Positions 17,458-26,529 of a stretch of 64,000 nucleotides of DNA are shown here, one piece after another (position 1 is the first letter of the stretch; the number at the start of each line of letters is the position of its first letter). The notes under the pieces are model-generated. The model made no database searches and was not told the origin of the DNA. It was given only the letters and a program-made list of their open reading frames with translations. The translations under genes were made by a program, and so were the position numbers. Location: positions 3,743,001-3,807,000 of the forward strand of contig NZ_JAJONE010000001.1 in NCBI RefSeq assembly GCF_024700075.1, read 5' to 3'. This stretch comes from Hymenobacter sp. J193 (lineage in GTDB: Bacteria; Bacteroidota; Bacteroidia; Cytophagales; Hymenobacteraceae).

Positions 17458-17802
17458 CTATTTCTCCCACACGGTGCGCTGGAAAGTGGCGCTCATTCTG
17501 AAATCTACGCCGTTGATATCGTTGAGCCCGCCAAAACCGCCCAGATATCCTATGTACTGGCAGTCGGCGTTGTACACCTTTGCGCCCCCGTCGGCTATGC
17601 AGTTGCCTTCGGCAAATAAGTAGACCGTTTCATCCTGAAACAGATACTCATCTACCTTCACCTCATCCTCACAGATTGTCTCTTTCGCGAAGGACTCAAT
17701 TTTTTCCTTGATGCACTTGGGAGTGCCTTTGGCCACCTCGGCATCCTCGCAGCCCGTGAGCAGGCTCCCCGCCAGCAGCAGAATAGTAAAGACTTTCTTC
17801 AT
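17458..17802 (-). CDS. Small lipoprotein, DUF6970-like
   Basis: A 114-aa lipoprotein with signal MKKVFTILLLAGSLLTGC (Cys18 lipidated) and a mature domain of about 95 aa. The pattern of paired cysteines (KCIKEKIESFAKETIC, NCIADGGAKVYNADC) and YIGYLGGFGG looks like the DUF6970 family found in Bacteroidota; that assignment is from memory of the pattern. The N-terminus annotated from the ATG at 17802, since the seven codons before it would precede the signal peptide. It probably sits in the inner leaflet of the outer membrane. Function unknown. It ends 85 bp upstream of the sbcD start on the same strand. Confidence 0.75.
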   Translation of the reverse strand: MKKVFTILLLAGSLLTGCEDAEVAKGTPKCIKEKIESFAKETICEDEVKVDEYLFQDETVYLFAEGNCIADGGAKVYNADCQYIGYLGGFGGLNDINGVDFRMSATFQRTVWEK

Positions 17803-17832
17803 AGTTTGAATAGCTGAAAACAAGTGAAAGAA

Positions 17833-17863
17833 AAATGCCCGGGCCGCATGGCCCCGGGCATTT
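17833..17863 (-). terminator. Terminator of the MBL-rhodanese gene
   Basis: Stem AAATGCCCGGG (17833-17843) with CCCGGGCATTT (17853-17863), and on the minus strand a following T run (complement of 17831-17835). It lies 55 bp after the stop of the MBL-rhodanese gene at 17919. Confidence 0.8.
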
Positions 17864-17918
17864 GCTCACTGAAGTAGAGCCAGACTATCCGAAGAAAGTT
17901 GCATGGCCAGGGCCGCGC

Positions 17919-19301
17919 TTACGCGTGGGCCGAGGCCGGCTGAAAGTCCGTAACAGCCTCGCCCAGATCATACACGGGCACCTCAACCGGCAGCGCAGCC
18001 TGCACAATGCTGCTGCCCGCCGCCGAGCGGTAGCCGCCAGCGCAATGGATCAGCACGGGCTTGCTGGTGGGGATTTCGTGGGCCCGCTCGCGCAGCTCGG
18101 GCAGCGGAATCACCAGCGCGTTGTCGAACACGGGCTGCTGGGCTTCGGTGCGGTTGCGGATGTCCACGATGGTGAAGTCCTGCGGCTGCCGACGCACGTG
18201 CTCCACGTCGGTGGCGGGGGAGGCGGCGGGCAGCTCGCGGGGGGTGAGCAGGGCGCCTTTGATGTTGGTTTCGTAGCCAATCTTGGCGGACTTGCGGATA
18301 ACGGTATCCAGGGCAATCTGCGAGTCGGCAATGAGGTAGAACGGCTCCTGCGGCCCTACTACCGAGCCCAGCCAGGTTTCAAACTTGCCGCCGTCCATGA
18401 GGTTGATGGCGCCGGGCATGTGGCCCGCCCGGAACTGCGCGGCCGGGCGCGTGTCAATCACCACCACGCCCGGGGCCAGAGCCGTACCCGGCTGCAGGCG
18501 CGGTACGGCCCGTACGCTGTCCTCAAAAGGCAGGGCACCCTGCTTGTTCAGCACCACATCGTGCCCGAAATACTTGGGCATGAAGGGCTGATCTTCCAGC
18601 AGAACCTTGATAAACTCTTCCTGCGACATTGGCTGCAGGGCGTAGTTGGTTTTCACCTCCCGGCCGATGGTGCTGTCGAGGTCGGTGCTGGTGGTCTTGC
18701 CGCAGAGCGAGCCGGGGCCATGGGCCGGGTACACCTTAGTGGTGGCGGGCAGCGTCATCAGCTTCTGGCGGGTGCTGTGGTAGAGCTGGGCGGCCAGTTC
18801 CTCGCGGCTGTGGCCGCCCACGTTATCGTCCTCGCGCAGGTCGGGGCGGCCTACGTCGCCCACAAACAGGGTGTCGCCGGTAAACACGGCGCGGTGCTGG
18901 GCAAACTCATCTACCAGCAGGATGCTGATGGAGTCGGGGGAGTGGCCGGGGGTGTTGATGGCGTGCAATTCCACCGAGCCCAGGCTGATGCGCTGGCCGT
19001 CGTCGAACGTCTGGTGGGGGTAGCTGGCGTGCACCAGCTTGCTGACGTAGATGGTGGCGCCGGTTTCCTGGGCTATTTCCAGGTGGCTGCTCACAAAGTC
19101 GGCGTGGGGGTGGGTTTCGATGACGGCTACGATCTTGGCGTCGTGCTCGTCGGCGAAATCGTAGTAGGGCTGCGGGTCGCGGGCCGGGTCGATGATGGCC
19201 ACCTGGCGGCCGCTGCGGATGGCGTAGCTCGCGTGGGCCAGGCCTTTATCGTAGAACTGCTGAATCTGTACCGACGTGGTACTACTGGGCAGAGGACTCA
19301 T
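17919..19301 (-). CDS. Persulfide dioxygenase-type MBL hydrolase fused to two rhodanese domains
   Basis: A 460-aa cytosolic fusion resembling CstB-type enzymes that oxidise glutathione- or CoA-persulfide and move sulfane sulfur. The metallo-beta-lactamase domain (1-250) has HPHADFVSSH, TPGHSPDS, FTGDTLFVGDVGRPDL and YPAHGPGSLCG, the ETHE1-like iron ligand set. A first rhodanese domain (about 265-360) has no Cys in its active loop (LIADSQ), so it is probably inactive; the second (365-455) keeps it (HCAGGYRS). I chose the ATG at 19301 because a TATATTTG promoter box at 19361-19368 leaves little room for the alternative start at 19355. Single-gene unit with its own terminator. No sulfide-quinone reductase gene is nearby. 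Confidence 0.9.
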   Translation of the reverse strand: MSPLPSSTTSVQIQQFYDKGLAHASYAIRSGRQVAIIDPARDPQPYYDFADEHDAKIVAVIETHPHADFVSSHLEIAQETGATIYVSKLVHASYPHQTFDDGQRISLGSVELHAINTPGHSPDSISILLVDEFAQHRAVFTGDTLFVGDVGRPDLREDDNVGGHSREELAAQLYHSTRQKLMTLPATTKVYPAHGPGSLCGKTTSTDLDSTIGREVKTNYALQPMSQEEFIKVLLEDQPFMPKYFGHDVVLNKQGALPFEDSVRAVPRLQPGTALAPGVVVIDTRPAAQFRAGHMPGAINLMDGGKFETWLGSVVGPQEPFYLIADSQIALDTVIRKSAKIGYETNIKGALLTPRELPAASPATDVEHVRRQPQDFTIVDIRNRTEAQQPVFDNALVIPLPELRERAHEIPTSKPVLIHCAGGYRSAAGSSIVQAALPVEVPVYDLGEAVTDFQPASAHA

Positions 19302-19360
19302 GGGGTGTGGATGAGGTGAATGCGCCGCGGCCGGCCCCTGGGGCGCCGGGTGCATATTCT

Positions 19361-19368
19361 CAAATATA
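19361..19368 (-). promoter_or_regulatory. -7 box TATATTTG for the MBL-rhodanese gene
   Basis: Exact match to the Bacteroidota -7 consensus TAnnTTTG on the minus strand, 59 bp before the ATG at 19301. No clear -33 TTTG is seen. It supports the shorter protein start. Confidence 0.5.
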
Positions 19369-19482
19369 AACAAGAAGGCATGTGCCTGTACTGCCGGAGG
19401 GCGGCTGATTGAAATAAGTTTACAATAATTACCTGTAAAACAATGCGTTAATTTTTGAAATCCGCCGCCGTAAGCTCTGGCC

Positions 19483-19514
19483 AAAAAAGAGCCCCGACAA
19501 TTAAGCCGGGGCTC
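19483..19514 (-). terminator. Terminator of the Spy-like gene
   Basis: Stem GAGCCCCG (19489-19496) with CGGGGCTC (19507-19514), followed on the minus strand by six T (complement of 19483-19488). It lies 25 bp after the stop of the gene at 19540. Confidence 0.85.
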
Positions 19515-19539
19515 CGCAGAAAGCACGCTGCCAAAAGCC

Positions 19540-19980
19540 CTACGACTGCGCTTTGACTTTTACTTTGCCGTCCTTGATTTTTTCCTTGCGCTTCTGCTGC
19601 TGTTCCTCGCGCAGCTGAGCGTACCGGGTACGCTGCCCGGCCGTGAGCACGCCCGCCAGCTGCGCATCGTACTTGTCTTTGGCAGCCTTCATTTCGGGCA
19701 GAGCGGCCCGGCGGTCGGTGCTGGCGGCGTATTTGGCGCGGATGGCCTCAGTTTCCTGTGCCTGAGCCAGCAGAATGGCCTGCACTCGTGGCGCCTGCTC
19801 GGCCGTGAGGGTAAGCTCCCGGGTGAGGCGCTCCGTCATGCGCTGGGCGCGCTGCTCGGGCGAGAGGTGGGCACGGCCCTGGTAGCCGGCCGATGGGGTA
19901 GTGGTTTCGGTGGTCGTCTGGGCGGAGGCGGAGGCGCTGACCAGGGCCGCAGCAGCCAGCAATACAAGCATCTTTTTCAT
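19540..19980 (-). CDS. Periplasmic Spy/CpxP-like LTxxQ protein
   Basis: A 146-aa exported helical protein. Signal peptide MKKMLVLLAAAALVSASASAQ, then a Thr-rich linker and a long charged helical region with two LTxxQ-type motifs (ELTLTAEQAPRVQ near residue 60 and VLTAGQRTRYAQL near 110), the hallmark of Spy/CpxP chaperone-like proteins. The C-terminus is Lys-rich (QQKRKEKIKDGKVKVK). Members bind unfolded envelope proteins or sense metals; which applies here is unknown. The ATG at 19980 is the signal peptide start; the longer frame to 20088 is not credible. It is monocistronic, with a terminator immediately downstream. Confidence 0.85.
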   Translation of the reverse strand: MKKMLVLLAAAALVSASASAQTTTETTTPSAGYQGRAHLSPEQRAQRMTERLTRELTLTAEQAPRVQAILLAQAQETEAIRAKYAASTDRRAALPEMKAAKDKYDAQLAGVLTAGQRTRYAQLREEQQQKRKEKIKDGKVKVKAQS

Positions 19981-20201
19981 AAGAGTGGAGTCTGTGGTGA
20001 AGTTTACCGGCTGGTTAGAAGGCCAGCAGCCAGGTTGGTTTAAGCTCCGGCGCCGGAAAAACCAGCTGCCAGGTACGCAGCCGGGCATAGCAGTCAGCGG
20101 AAACGGCTATATTCGGGCCACCTAGCCGTTTGCAGACGGCTTTTTCTGCCATTTTCATAATCCCACACTCACCTTTCTCTCTTTCTTTTCTCTCCTTTTC
20201 T

Positions 20202-21785
20202 ATGGCAAATATTTTCGCCAAAAAGCCGCTGGCAATCCTGCTCGGTGAAGCCAACTCCTCCGGGGAAGGCACGCTGAAACGGACGCTGGGGGCAGCCAAC
20301 CTGGTAGCCCTCGGGGTAGGCGCCATTATTGGGGCCGGCTTGTTTGTACGCACCGCTGCTGCTGCTGCGCAGGCATCCGGCCCGGGCGTCACGCTGGCCT
20401 TCATTGTAGCCGCTATTGGCTGCGCCTTTGCCGGCCTCTGCTACGCCGAGTTTGCCGCCATGATTCCGATTGCCGGCTCGGCCTACACGTATGCCTATAC
20501 TACCATGGGCGAGTTTATAGCCTGGGTTATTGGCTGGGCGCTGATTATGGAATATGCCCTGGGGGCGGCCACCGTGGCCATTGCCTGGAGCGAGTACCTG
20601 AACAAGCTCTTGGAGGTCTTTGGCACCAGTATACCGTACGCCTGGAGCCATTCTCCGCTGGAGAGTGCCGCCGTCAACGGGGTAATGGAGCATGGCATCA
20701 TCAATCTGCCCGCTCTGTTTATCGTGGTGGTACTGAGCTTGCTGCTGATCAAAGGCACGCAGGAGTCGGCTACGTTCAACTCCGTTATTGTCGTGGTGAA
20801 GGTGGCCATTGTGCTGATTTTCATTGCCGTTGGCTGGCAGTTCATCAACCCGGCCAACCACACGCCTTACCTGATTCCCGAAAACGCCGAGCCCGTGAAA
20901 AATGCGGCTGGCGAGATAGTGCGCTCCTACGAGGCCTGGAACAAGCACGGCTGGGGTGGTATCCTGGGCGGGGCGGCCATTGTATTTTTTGCCTTCATTG
21001 GCTTCGACGCCGTATCGACGGCGGCGCAGGAAGCCAAGAACCCGAAGCGGGATATGCCCATCGGTATTCTCGGTTCCCTGGCGGTGTGCACCGTGCTTTA
21101 CATCCTGTTTGGGCACGTACTGACGGGCGTGGCCAGCTGGCGCGAGTTTGCCGACCCGGCCAAGGGTGGCGAGGCTTCGGTAGCGTATGCTATCAAGGAG
21201 CACATGCCCGGTTTCGAGTGGCTGAGCACGGCCGTGACGGTGGCTATCCTGGCAGGCTTCTCGTCGGTTATTCTAGTGATGCTGATGGGCCAGAGCCGCG
21301 TGTTCTTCTCCATGGCCAACGACGGACTGATGCCCAAGGCTTTTTCGGAGCTGCACCCCAAGTTCCACACCCCCTATAAGTCAAACCTGGCGCTGCTGGT
21401 GTTTGTGGGCGCCTTCGCGGCTTTCATTCCCGGCTCCCTGGCGGGTGATTTGACTTCCTTCGGTACGCTGCTGGCCTTCGTGCTGGTGAGCATCGGCGTG
21501 TGGCTCATGCGCCGCTCCGACCCCAACCAGCCGCGGCCATTCCGTTCCCCGCTTTCGTCGGCCAGCTTCCCGCTGGTGCCGTTTCTGGGAGCCGGTATCT
21601 GCCTGCTCATGATCATGGCCCTCGATTACGACACGCTCAAGCTCGCGCTTATCTGGATGCTGCTGGGCTTCGTGGTATACTTCCTGTACGGCCGCAAAAA
21701 CTCCAAGCTGCAGCAGGGTATTGTGGTAGTGCCCACCGAAATGGAGGAGCAAGCCTTCATCGAGCCCGACGCCGACAACAAATAA
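20202..21785 (+). CDS. APC-family amino acid permease (CAT-like)
   Basis: A 527-aa inner-membrane cation-coupled amino acid transporter of the APC superfamily. The conserved first helix motif LVALGVGAIIGAGLFVRTAAAAA is followed by about 12 membrane segments, with AIGCAFAGLCYAEFAAMIP (TM2), FFAFIGFDAVSTAAQEAKNP (TM6, the family glycine-rich signature) and a C-terminal DPNQPRPFRSP segment typical of the YfnA/CAT group. The ATG at 20202 (MANIFAKKPL) begins the protein; the open frame from 20130 encodes an unlikely extension. Substrate not determinable; cationic or branched amino acids are usual. It is followed by a strong terminator. Confidence 0.93.
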   Translation: MANIFAKKPLAILLGEANSSGEGTLKRTLGAANLVALGVGAIIGAGLFVRTAAAAAQASGPGVTLAFIVAAIGCAFAGLCYAEFAAMIPIAGSAYTYAYTTMGEFIAWVIGWALIMEYALGAATVAIAWSEYLNKLLEVFGTSIPYAWSHSPLESAAVNGVMEHGIINLPALFIVVVLSLLLIKGTQESATFNSVIVVVKVAIVLIFIAVGWQFINPANHTPYLIPENAEPVKNAAGEIVRSYEAWNKHGWGGILGGAAIVFFAFIGFDAVSTAAQEAKNPKRDMPIGILGSLAVCTVLYILFGHVLTGVASWREFADPAKGGEASVAYAIKEHMPGFEWLSTAVTVAILAGFSSVILVMLMGQSRVFFSMANDGLMPKAFSELHPKFHTPYKSNLALLVFVGAFAAFIPGSLAGDLTSFGTLLAFVLVSIGVWLMRRSDPNQPRPFRSPLSSASFPLVPFLGAGICLLMIMALDYDTLKLALIWMLLGFVVYFLYGRKNSKLQQGIVVVPTEMEEQAFIEPDADNK

Positions 21786-21804
21786 GCGTCTAGGCACCCA
21801 TTTG

Positions 21805-21841
21805 AAAACGCCCCGGCCGAGCAATTGGCCGGGGCGTTTTT
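21805..21841 (+). terminator. Terminator of the permease gene
   Basis: A perfect 14-bp stem, AAAACGCCCCGGCC (21805-21818) with GGCCGGGGCGTTTT (21827-21840), with T residues on the 3' side, 20 bp after the permease stop. It is symmetrical and could work on both strands. Confidence 0.9.
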
Positions 21842-21976
21842 GTGCGCTGCGTGCGGCCCTGGTACGGCAGGGGCTGCCTGACGGTCGGTGGCGTTTTTTC
21901 TGCCGGCTGAATCTGGCAAAGCAGTGGATAGGAAGCAGGGGGAATAGTATCTTGACCGGAATTTACCTTATCCCCG

Positions 21977-23860
21977 TTGAAGAAACTGCCCCTATTATTT
22001 GTATTCCTGGTGCTGCTGGCAACGCAACGGGTTGAGGCCCAGCAGCCCAGTGCCCGGGCTGACAGCCTGCAGCGGCTCCTGGCCCGGTCCGGGCCCGATA
22101 CCAGCCGGGTGCAGCTGCTGATACAGCTGGCCTGGGACCGTACCGATGATAACCCGCTGGCTGCCATTGAGTATGGTCAAAAAAGCCTGGCGCTGGCTCG
22201 CCGGTTGCAATTCCGGCCGGGCGAGTGCCGGGCCCTGCTGATGCTGGGCTGGGCCTTTCTGCGCAGCGGCAACTACCCTACGGCCGTACAAAGCCACCTG
22301 CAGGCGCGCAAGCTGGCCGAAACTATTCACTACCGCGGCGGCCTCGTGCACGCCGACAACGGCCTGGGCTATGCGCATCTGGAGCAGGGCAACTACGTGC
22401 TGGCGCTGCGGTACTTTTTCCGGGCTACCAACCTGGCGCAGCAAATTCCCGACTCCGTGCTGCTGGCGCCTATTCCCGGCAACATCGGGTACGCCTATCT
22501 GCAAACAGGCCAGCTCGACTCCGCCCGCTACTACACCCAGTGGGGCTACGAGCTGGACAAGCGGCTGCGCGACCAACACAGCGAAATCGGCGACCTGTCC
22601 ATCCTGGGCGACATAGAAGCCCGGCAAAATCCGGCGGCGGCGGCGGCGTATTACCAGCAGTCCATTGCGCGGGCCCAGGGTATGCCGGTTTCCTACGCCT
22701 TGTGCCGCTCGTATCTGGGGTTGGCCCGCCTGGCCCGGGCCCGCGGGCAAGCCACCGACGCCGTGCGCTACGCCCGGCAGGCCCTGCAGGCCAGCAAGCA
22801 AGGGCGCTACACCAAGGGCGTTATGGAAGCCAGCGCTTATCTGGCCGACATCTACGCGCACCAGGACAACACGGCGCAGGCCTATCAGTTTCTGGTGGCG
22901 GCCAATGCCACCCGCGACACGCTGTTCAGCCAAGCCAAGCTCATGCAGGTACAGGCCCTCAATTTCAGTGAGCAGCTGCGGCACCTGGAGCTGGCCGAAC
23001 AGCACCAGCGCGCCGCCGTGGAGCAGCGGCAGCGGCTGTTGCAGGCCGCTCTGGGGGGCGTAGTGCTGGTAGCGGGCATTGGCTATCTGCTCATCGGGCG
23101 GCGGCACCTGCGGCGGGAAGTAGAGTTTGCCCAGGAGCGGCAGCGCCTCGTGCGGCAGCGGGCCGTGGCGGTGCTGGAAGGCGAGGAAAAGGAGCGGCAG
23201 CGCGTGGGCGCTGAGCTGCACGATGGCGTGGGCCAGCTGCTGAGTGCCACCCGCATGAACCTGCTGGCGCTGGAACACCGGCTGGCCCTCACCAATCCGG
23301 CCCATCAGGAACTGCTGACCAATGCCCTGCACGGCCTGGATGAGTCGGTGAAGGAAGTGCGCAGTATCTCGCATAACCTGTTGCCGGCAAATCTACTGAA
23401 GGCCGGCTTGGTGCCGGCGGTCAAGAACCTGCTGGTCAATATTGCCAGAATCGATAGCCGCCTGCAGGTAAGAATGCAGGTGTTTGGCGTAGAGCACAGC
23501 CGCCTGGACGTGCTGGTGGAAGCTGTCCTGTTCCGGGCTATTCAGGAAGCCGTGCAGAACATCCTGAAACACGCCCAGGCCACCGAAATCCACGTGCAGC
23601 TTGTTCAGACGGAGCAGGACCTGACGGTGATGATAGAAGACAACGGCGTGGGCTACGACACGGAAGGCAGGAAAAGTGCCGAGGGTCTGGGCTTGCATAA
23701 TATGCAAAGTAGGCTGGCGTACCTGGGCGGTCAGGCCGACTTTGATGCGTCTCCTAACCGGGGCACTATAGTAACCCTGGTAGTACCGGTGCCCGCAAAT
23801 GCCCTGGCTGCCGATGCGGCCGCGCTGCCGGGAAACAGGCCAGCAAGCGGCGTGGCATAG
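21977..23860 (+). CDS. TPR sensor histidine kinase of the NarX/LuxR-partner type
   Basis: A 627-aa membrane sensor kinase. It starts at TTG (21977, MKKLPLLFVFLVLLATQRVEAQ), a clear signal peptide; no ATG fits. Residues 30-330 are tetratricopeptide repeats in the periplasm, followed by one membrane helix (about 352-375, GVVLVAGIGYLLIG), a coiled linker, a HisKA_3 domain with phospho-acceptor His415 (ELHDGVGQLL) and a HATPase_c domain (FRAIQEAVQNILKHA, IEDNGVGYD, GLGLHNMQSRL). This architecture normally pairs with a NarL/FixJ-type response regulator, but none is encoded on either side, so the partner is elsewhere. An expanded run of Ala codons (PAAAAAYYQQ) is seen in one TPR. Confidence 0.9.
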   Translation: MKKLPLLFVFLVLLATQRVEAQQPSARADSLQRLLARSGPDTSRVQLLIQLAWDRTDDNPLAAIEYGQKSLALARRLQFRPGECRALLMLGWAFLRSGNYPTAVQSHLQARKLAETIHYRGGLVHADNGLGYAHLEQGNYVLALRYFFRATNLAQQIPDSVLLAPIPGNIGYAYLQTGQLDSARYYTQWGYELDKRLRDQHSEIGDLSILGDIEARQNPAAAAAYYQQSIARAQGMPVSYALCRSYLGLARLARARGQATDAVRYARQALQASKQGRYTKGVMEASAYLADIYAHQDNTAQAYQFLVAANATRDTLFSQAKLMQVQALNFSEQLRHLELAEQHQRAAVEQRQRLLQAALGGVVLVAGIGYLLIGRRHLRREVEFAQERQRLVRQRAVAVLEGEEKERQRVGAELHDGVGQLLSATRMNLLALEHRLALTNPAHQELLTNALHGLDESVKEVRSISHNLLPANLLKAGLVPAVKNLLVNIARIDSRLQVRMQVFGVEHSRLDVLVEAVLFRAIQEAVQNILKHAQATEIHVQLVQTEQDLTVMIEDNGVGYDTEGRKSAEGLGLHNMQSRLAYLGGQADFDASPNRGTIVTLVVPVPANALAADAAALPGNRPASGVA

Positions 23861-24053
23861 CAGCTGTTTGCGCCGGTAGCAGCCCTGAGCAAATATAAGG
23901 CCTGGGCCACCCGGAATTTGCTGGTAATATAAACCAGTCTATATATGGTTTTTTTTGATTAAAATATTATTAATTTATATTCGCATTGTTCATAAACACT
24001 GGTGCTACTTACGGATAGCACCTTTGGATTTCCTGCCTATAAAATGTACTGCT
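23861..24053. other. AT-rich intergenic tract
   Basis: After the TPR kinase the sequence turns very AT-rich (about 23925-24000, including a run of eight T). No gene is seen. It could hold a promoter for the small ORF at 24054 or for the envelope gene at 24423. Confidence 0.4.
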
Positions 24054-24281
24054 ATGGCTTCCAGGCTGCTTTCCTTCATTTGCCACGTGCCGGACCTCAC
24101 GCCGGGGGCTCATCCGGCACTGCCGATGACGAAAGCCACCGGAAATGACCACGCAAATGGGCAATTGGCAGAAGCTGCCCCAAGCCAAACAGGTGCTATG
24201 GCCGGCGGACATTTTGCCCCTATTTATGAAAACGAACGGTTTATACGCTTTAAATTCATCAGCGAAAACAAGGGCCGGTAA
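24054..24281 (+). CDS. Doubtful small ORF (75 aa)
   Basis: From the ATG at 24054 the frame reads MASRLLSFICHVPDL through to a C-terminus rich in aromatic and basic residues (IYENERFIRFKFISENK). There is no signal peptide, no recognised domain and no clear ribosome site. It sits alone in a 560-bp gap and may be a taxon-specific small protein or noise. Confidence 0.25.
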   Translation: MASRLLSFICHVPDLTPGAHPALPMTKATGNDHANGQLAEAAPSQTGAMAGGHFAPIYENERFIRFKFISENKGR

Positions 24282-24422
24282 GGGCTAAGCGCCGCCGAAT
24301 CTCATTTGTACTCGCGGTCTGCTGAAAGCGCCTTCAGGCTTCGTGCAAGGCCCGGGGACACCTGTATCAGTAGGCAGGTAGGCGCCGCCGCACGGAAATC
24401 GGCTAACTTGGGGCCGGTTATC

Positions 24423-26462
24423 ATGTTTTGGCTACGAATGATTCGATTGATAAGCGGCCTGCTGGTGGGGCTGGTAAGCATAGCCAGTGCCTGGGCCCAA
24501 ACGGCGGGCCCGGCTCCCGCCAGCAACGTGTGGTACGGCGTCGTATCGCGTAGCAGCGGCCGGGCACTGGACGTCAGCAATGCCTCGCCCGAAAACGGCG
24601 CCCGGGCCGTGCAGTGGGAATTCACCCAGGCCCAAAGCCAGCAGTGGCGCTTCACACCCGTCACGCCCAACAGCACCTACTACCGCATCGAAGTGCGCCA
24701 CAGCGGCAAAGCCCTGACGCTGGATGGCCCCGCCGACAATGCCGCCGTTACGCAGCAGGCCTGGTCGGGCAGCTTCTACCAGCAGTGGCGCATTGTGCCA
24801 GCCGGGCCGGCCGGTTCCTTTCAGCTGGCCTCCCGGGGCAACGACTTCAGCCTGGCCCTGGCATCCGCCGATAAGGCCAACGCCACGCCAGTAGTGGGAC
24901 AACGGGCCCTGGGGCGCGCCAGCCAGCAGTGGTGGCTTTTTCCGCTGAAGCTGAACGTAGCCACCGACCAGCCCGCGTGGGGACCACCAACTAGCTTGGG
25001 CCCGGGCGTAAACAGCGTGGGCAATGAGCTGCAGCCCGTGCTTAGCCCCGATGGCAGCACGCTGTATTTTGCCCGCAACCGCTTTGCCGGCAACACCGAA
25101 GGCAACACCGAGTCGGCGGATATCTGGGTGAGCCGCTCCAGCGACGGGGGCCGCACCTGGGGCCTGGGCCAGCGTCTCGATGCTCTGAATACCCCGCAAA
25201 ACAACGGTGTAATGGCTGTGGTGGAAAACGGGAAAGCCCTGCTGATACGCGGCCACTACGAGCGCGACGGCTCGTTCCGGGATGATGGCCTTTCCCGCGC
25301 CGACCTCACGGGCAAGCAGGCCCTCAAGCCTGAGCCCCTGGATATCACCAACTACTATTCCAACGGCACCTCCACCACGTTCTTCGCGCCGGCCGACGAG
25401 AAAGTGCTGCTGCTTTCCCTGGAGCGCCCCGATGCCTACGGAGCCAACGACCTGTACGTGAGCCTGCCCGGCCGCGACGGCACGTGGGGCGAGCCGCGCA
25501 ATCTGGGCAACGGCATCAACTCGCCCGGGTTTGAGTTTGCGCCCTGGCTTACGCCCGACGGTCGCACGCTGTACTTCGCCTCCTACGGCCACGCTGGCTA
25601 CGGCAGCGCGGATATCTTCGTCAGCCACCGCCTCGACGACTCCTGGACCAGCTGGAGCGCCCCCCAGAACCTGGGGCCCGGCATCAACGGCCCCGGCTTC
25701 GATGCCTACTTCCAGCTGACGGCCGACGGCAAGCAGGCGTATTTTGCCCAGGCCCGCACGGCCAATGGTCCCGCCGATATTGTGCGCGCGGAAGTAGGGG
25801 CCGTTGTCCCACCCGCTCCCGACACGACGGCCAAGCCGGTAGCGGGGCCGGCTTTGTTCCGGGCCAGCCTTTCGGGGCGGGTGCTGGACGCCAAAACCCG
25901 CAAACCGGTGGCGGCTTCCATCAAGCTGGAGCGCCTGGATGGTACAACCATAGTGGTGGTGCAGGCCCGCAGCGAGGCCAGTGGTGGTACCTACCAGCTG
26001 CTGGTACCCCCCGGGCGCTACCGCGTGGCGGCCACGGCCGGCGGTTTTCTCACGGCTACCGATACGCTCAACCTTACCACCAACCAAACCCGCGACCTGC
26101 TGGTGGTGCCCGCCAGCGTAGGCTCGCGCCTGGAGCTGCCCACGCTCATCTTTGCGCAGGGAAAGTTTACCATGCTGCCGGCTTCTTACACAGAGCTGAA
26201 CCGCCTGGCTTCCACACTCATCGACAACCCCACGGTGAATATCCGGCTCGAGGGCCACACCGATAATGTGGGGGATGCCAGGCTGAACGTGAAGCTGTCG
26301 GAGGAGCGGGTGACGGAGGTGAAGCGCTACCTCGTGCGCCGGGGCGTGGCCGAAACCCGGATCAGCACCATCGGCTATGGCGGCTCCAAGCCCCGCGCCA
26401 GCAACGACCGCGAAGAAACCCGCCGCCTCAACCGCCGCGTCGAGTTCACCATTGTGAAGTAA
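24423..26462 (+). CDS. Envelope protein: RICIN, PD40 propeller, CarboxypepD-like and OmpA domains
   Basis: A 679-aa exported mosaic. Signal peptide (1-25, ASAWAQ), then a ricin-type beta-trefoil (about 30-175) with three QxW marks (QQWRF, QQWRI, QQWWLF), then a PD40/WD40-like beta-propeller (about 185-480) with repeated LSPDGSTLYFA, LTPDGRTLYFASYG, LTADGKQAYFA blades, then a CarboxypepD_reg-type beta-sandwich (about 505-580), and a C-terminal OmpA peptidoglycan-binding domain (about 585-679, LEGHTDNVGDARLN, RVEFTIVK). The OmpA end should hold the protein to peptidoglycan and the trefoil could bind sugar. The PD40-OmpA part matches proteins linked to gliding and T9SS in Bacteroidota; the added RICIN is less usual. 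The start is the ATG at 24423; the open frame back to 24306 lacks a signal. Confidence 0.88.
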   Translation: MFWLRMIRLISGLLVGLVSIASAWAQTAGPAPASNVWYGVVSRSSGRALDVSNASPENGARAVQWEFTQAQSQQWRFTPVTPNSTYYRIEVRHSGKALTLDGPADNAAVTQQAWSGSFYQQWRIVPAGPAGSFQLASRGNDFSLALASADKANATPVVGQRALGRASQQWWLFPLKLNVATDQPAWGPPTSLGPGVNSVGNELQPVLSPDGSTLYFARNRFAGNTEGNTESADIWVSRSSDGGRTWGLGQRLDALNTPQNNGVMAVVENGKALLIRGHYERDGSFRDDGLSRADLTGKQALKPEPLDITNYYSNGTSTTFFAPADEKVLLLSLERPDAYGANDLYVSLPGRDGTWGEPRNLGNGINSPGFEFAPWLTPDGRTLYFASYGHAGYGSADIFVSHRLDDSWTSWSAPQNLGPGINGPGFDAYFQLTADGKQAYFAQARTANGPADIVRAEVGAVVPPAPDTTAKPVAGPALFRASLSGRVLDAKTRKPVAASIKLERLDGTTIVVVQARSEASGGTYQLLVPPGRYRVAATAGGFLTATDTLNLTTNQTRDLLVVPASVGSRLELPTLIFAQGKFTMLPASYTELNRLASTLIDNPTVNIRLEGHTDNVGDARLNVKLSEERVTEVKRYLVRRGVAETRISTIGYGGSKPRASNDREETRRLNRRVEFTIVK

Positions 26463-26529
26463 AGCCAACGCCGGCTTGTCAGGTTGCGCTGAGCGTGCAC
26501 TCAAGCCATGCTACGCCACTTATCTTTCG

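Noticed and set aside
17835..19319. 494-aa plus-strand frame opposite the MBL-rhodanese gene
   Set aside because: Runs antisense to a gene with clear motifs; it is a high-GC shadow with no domain of its own.
23955..24053. N-terminal extension of the small ORF at 24054
   Set aside because: It lies in the AT-rich tract and reads as unlikely coding; the inner ATG at 24054 is the only reasonable start.
24432..26504. 690-aa minus-strand frame opposite the OmpA-type gene
   Set aside because: GC-rich shadow; no motif, Gly/Ala/Arg-rich composition and complete overlap with a well-supported gene.
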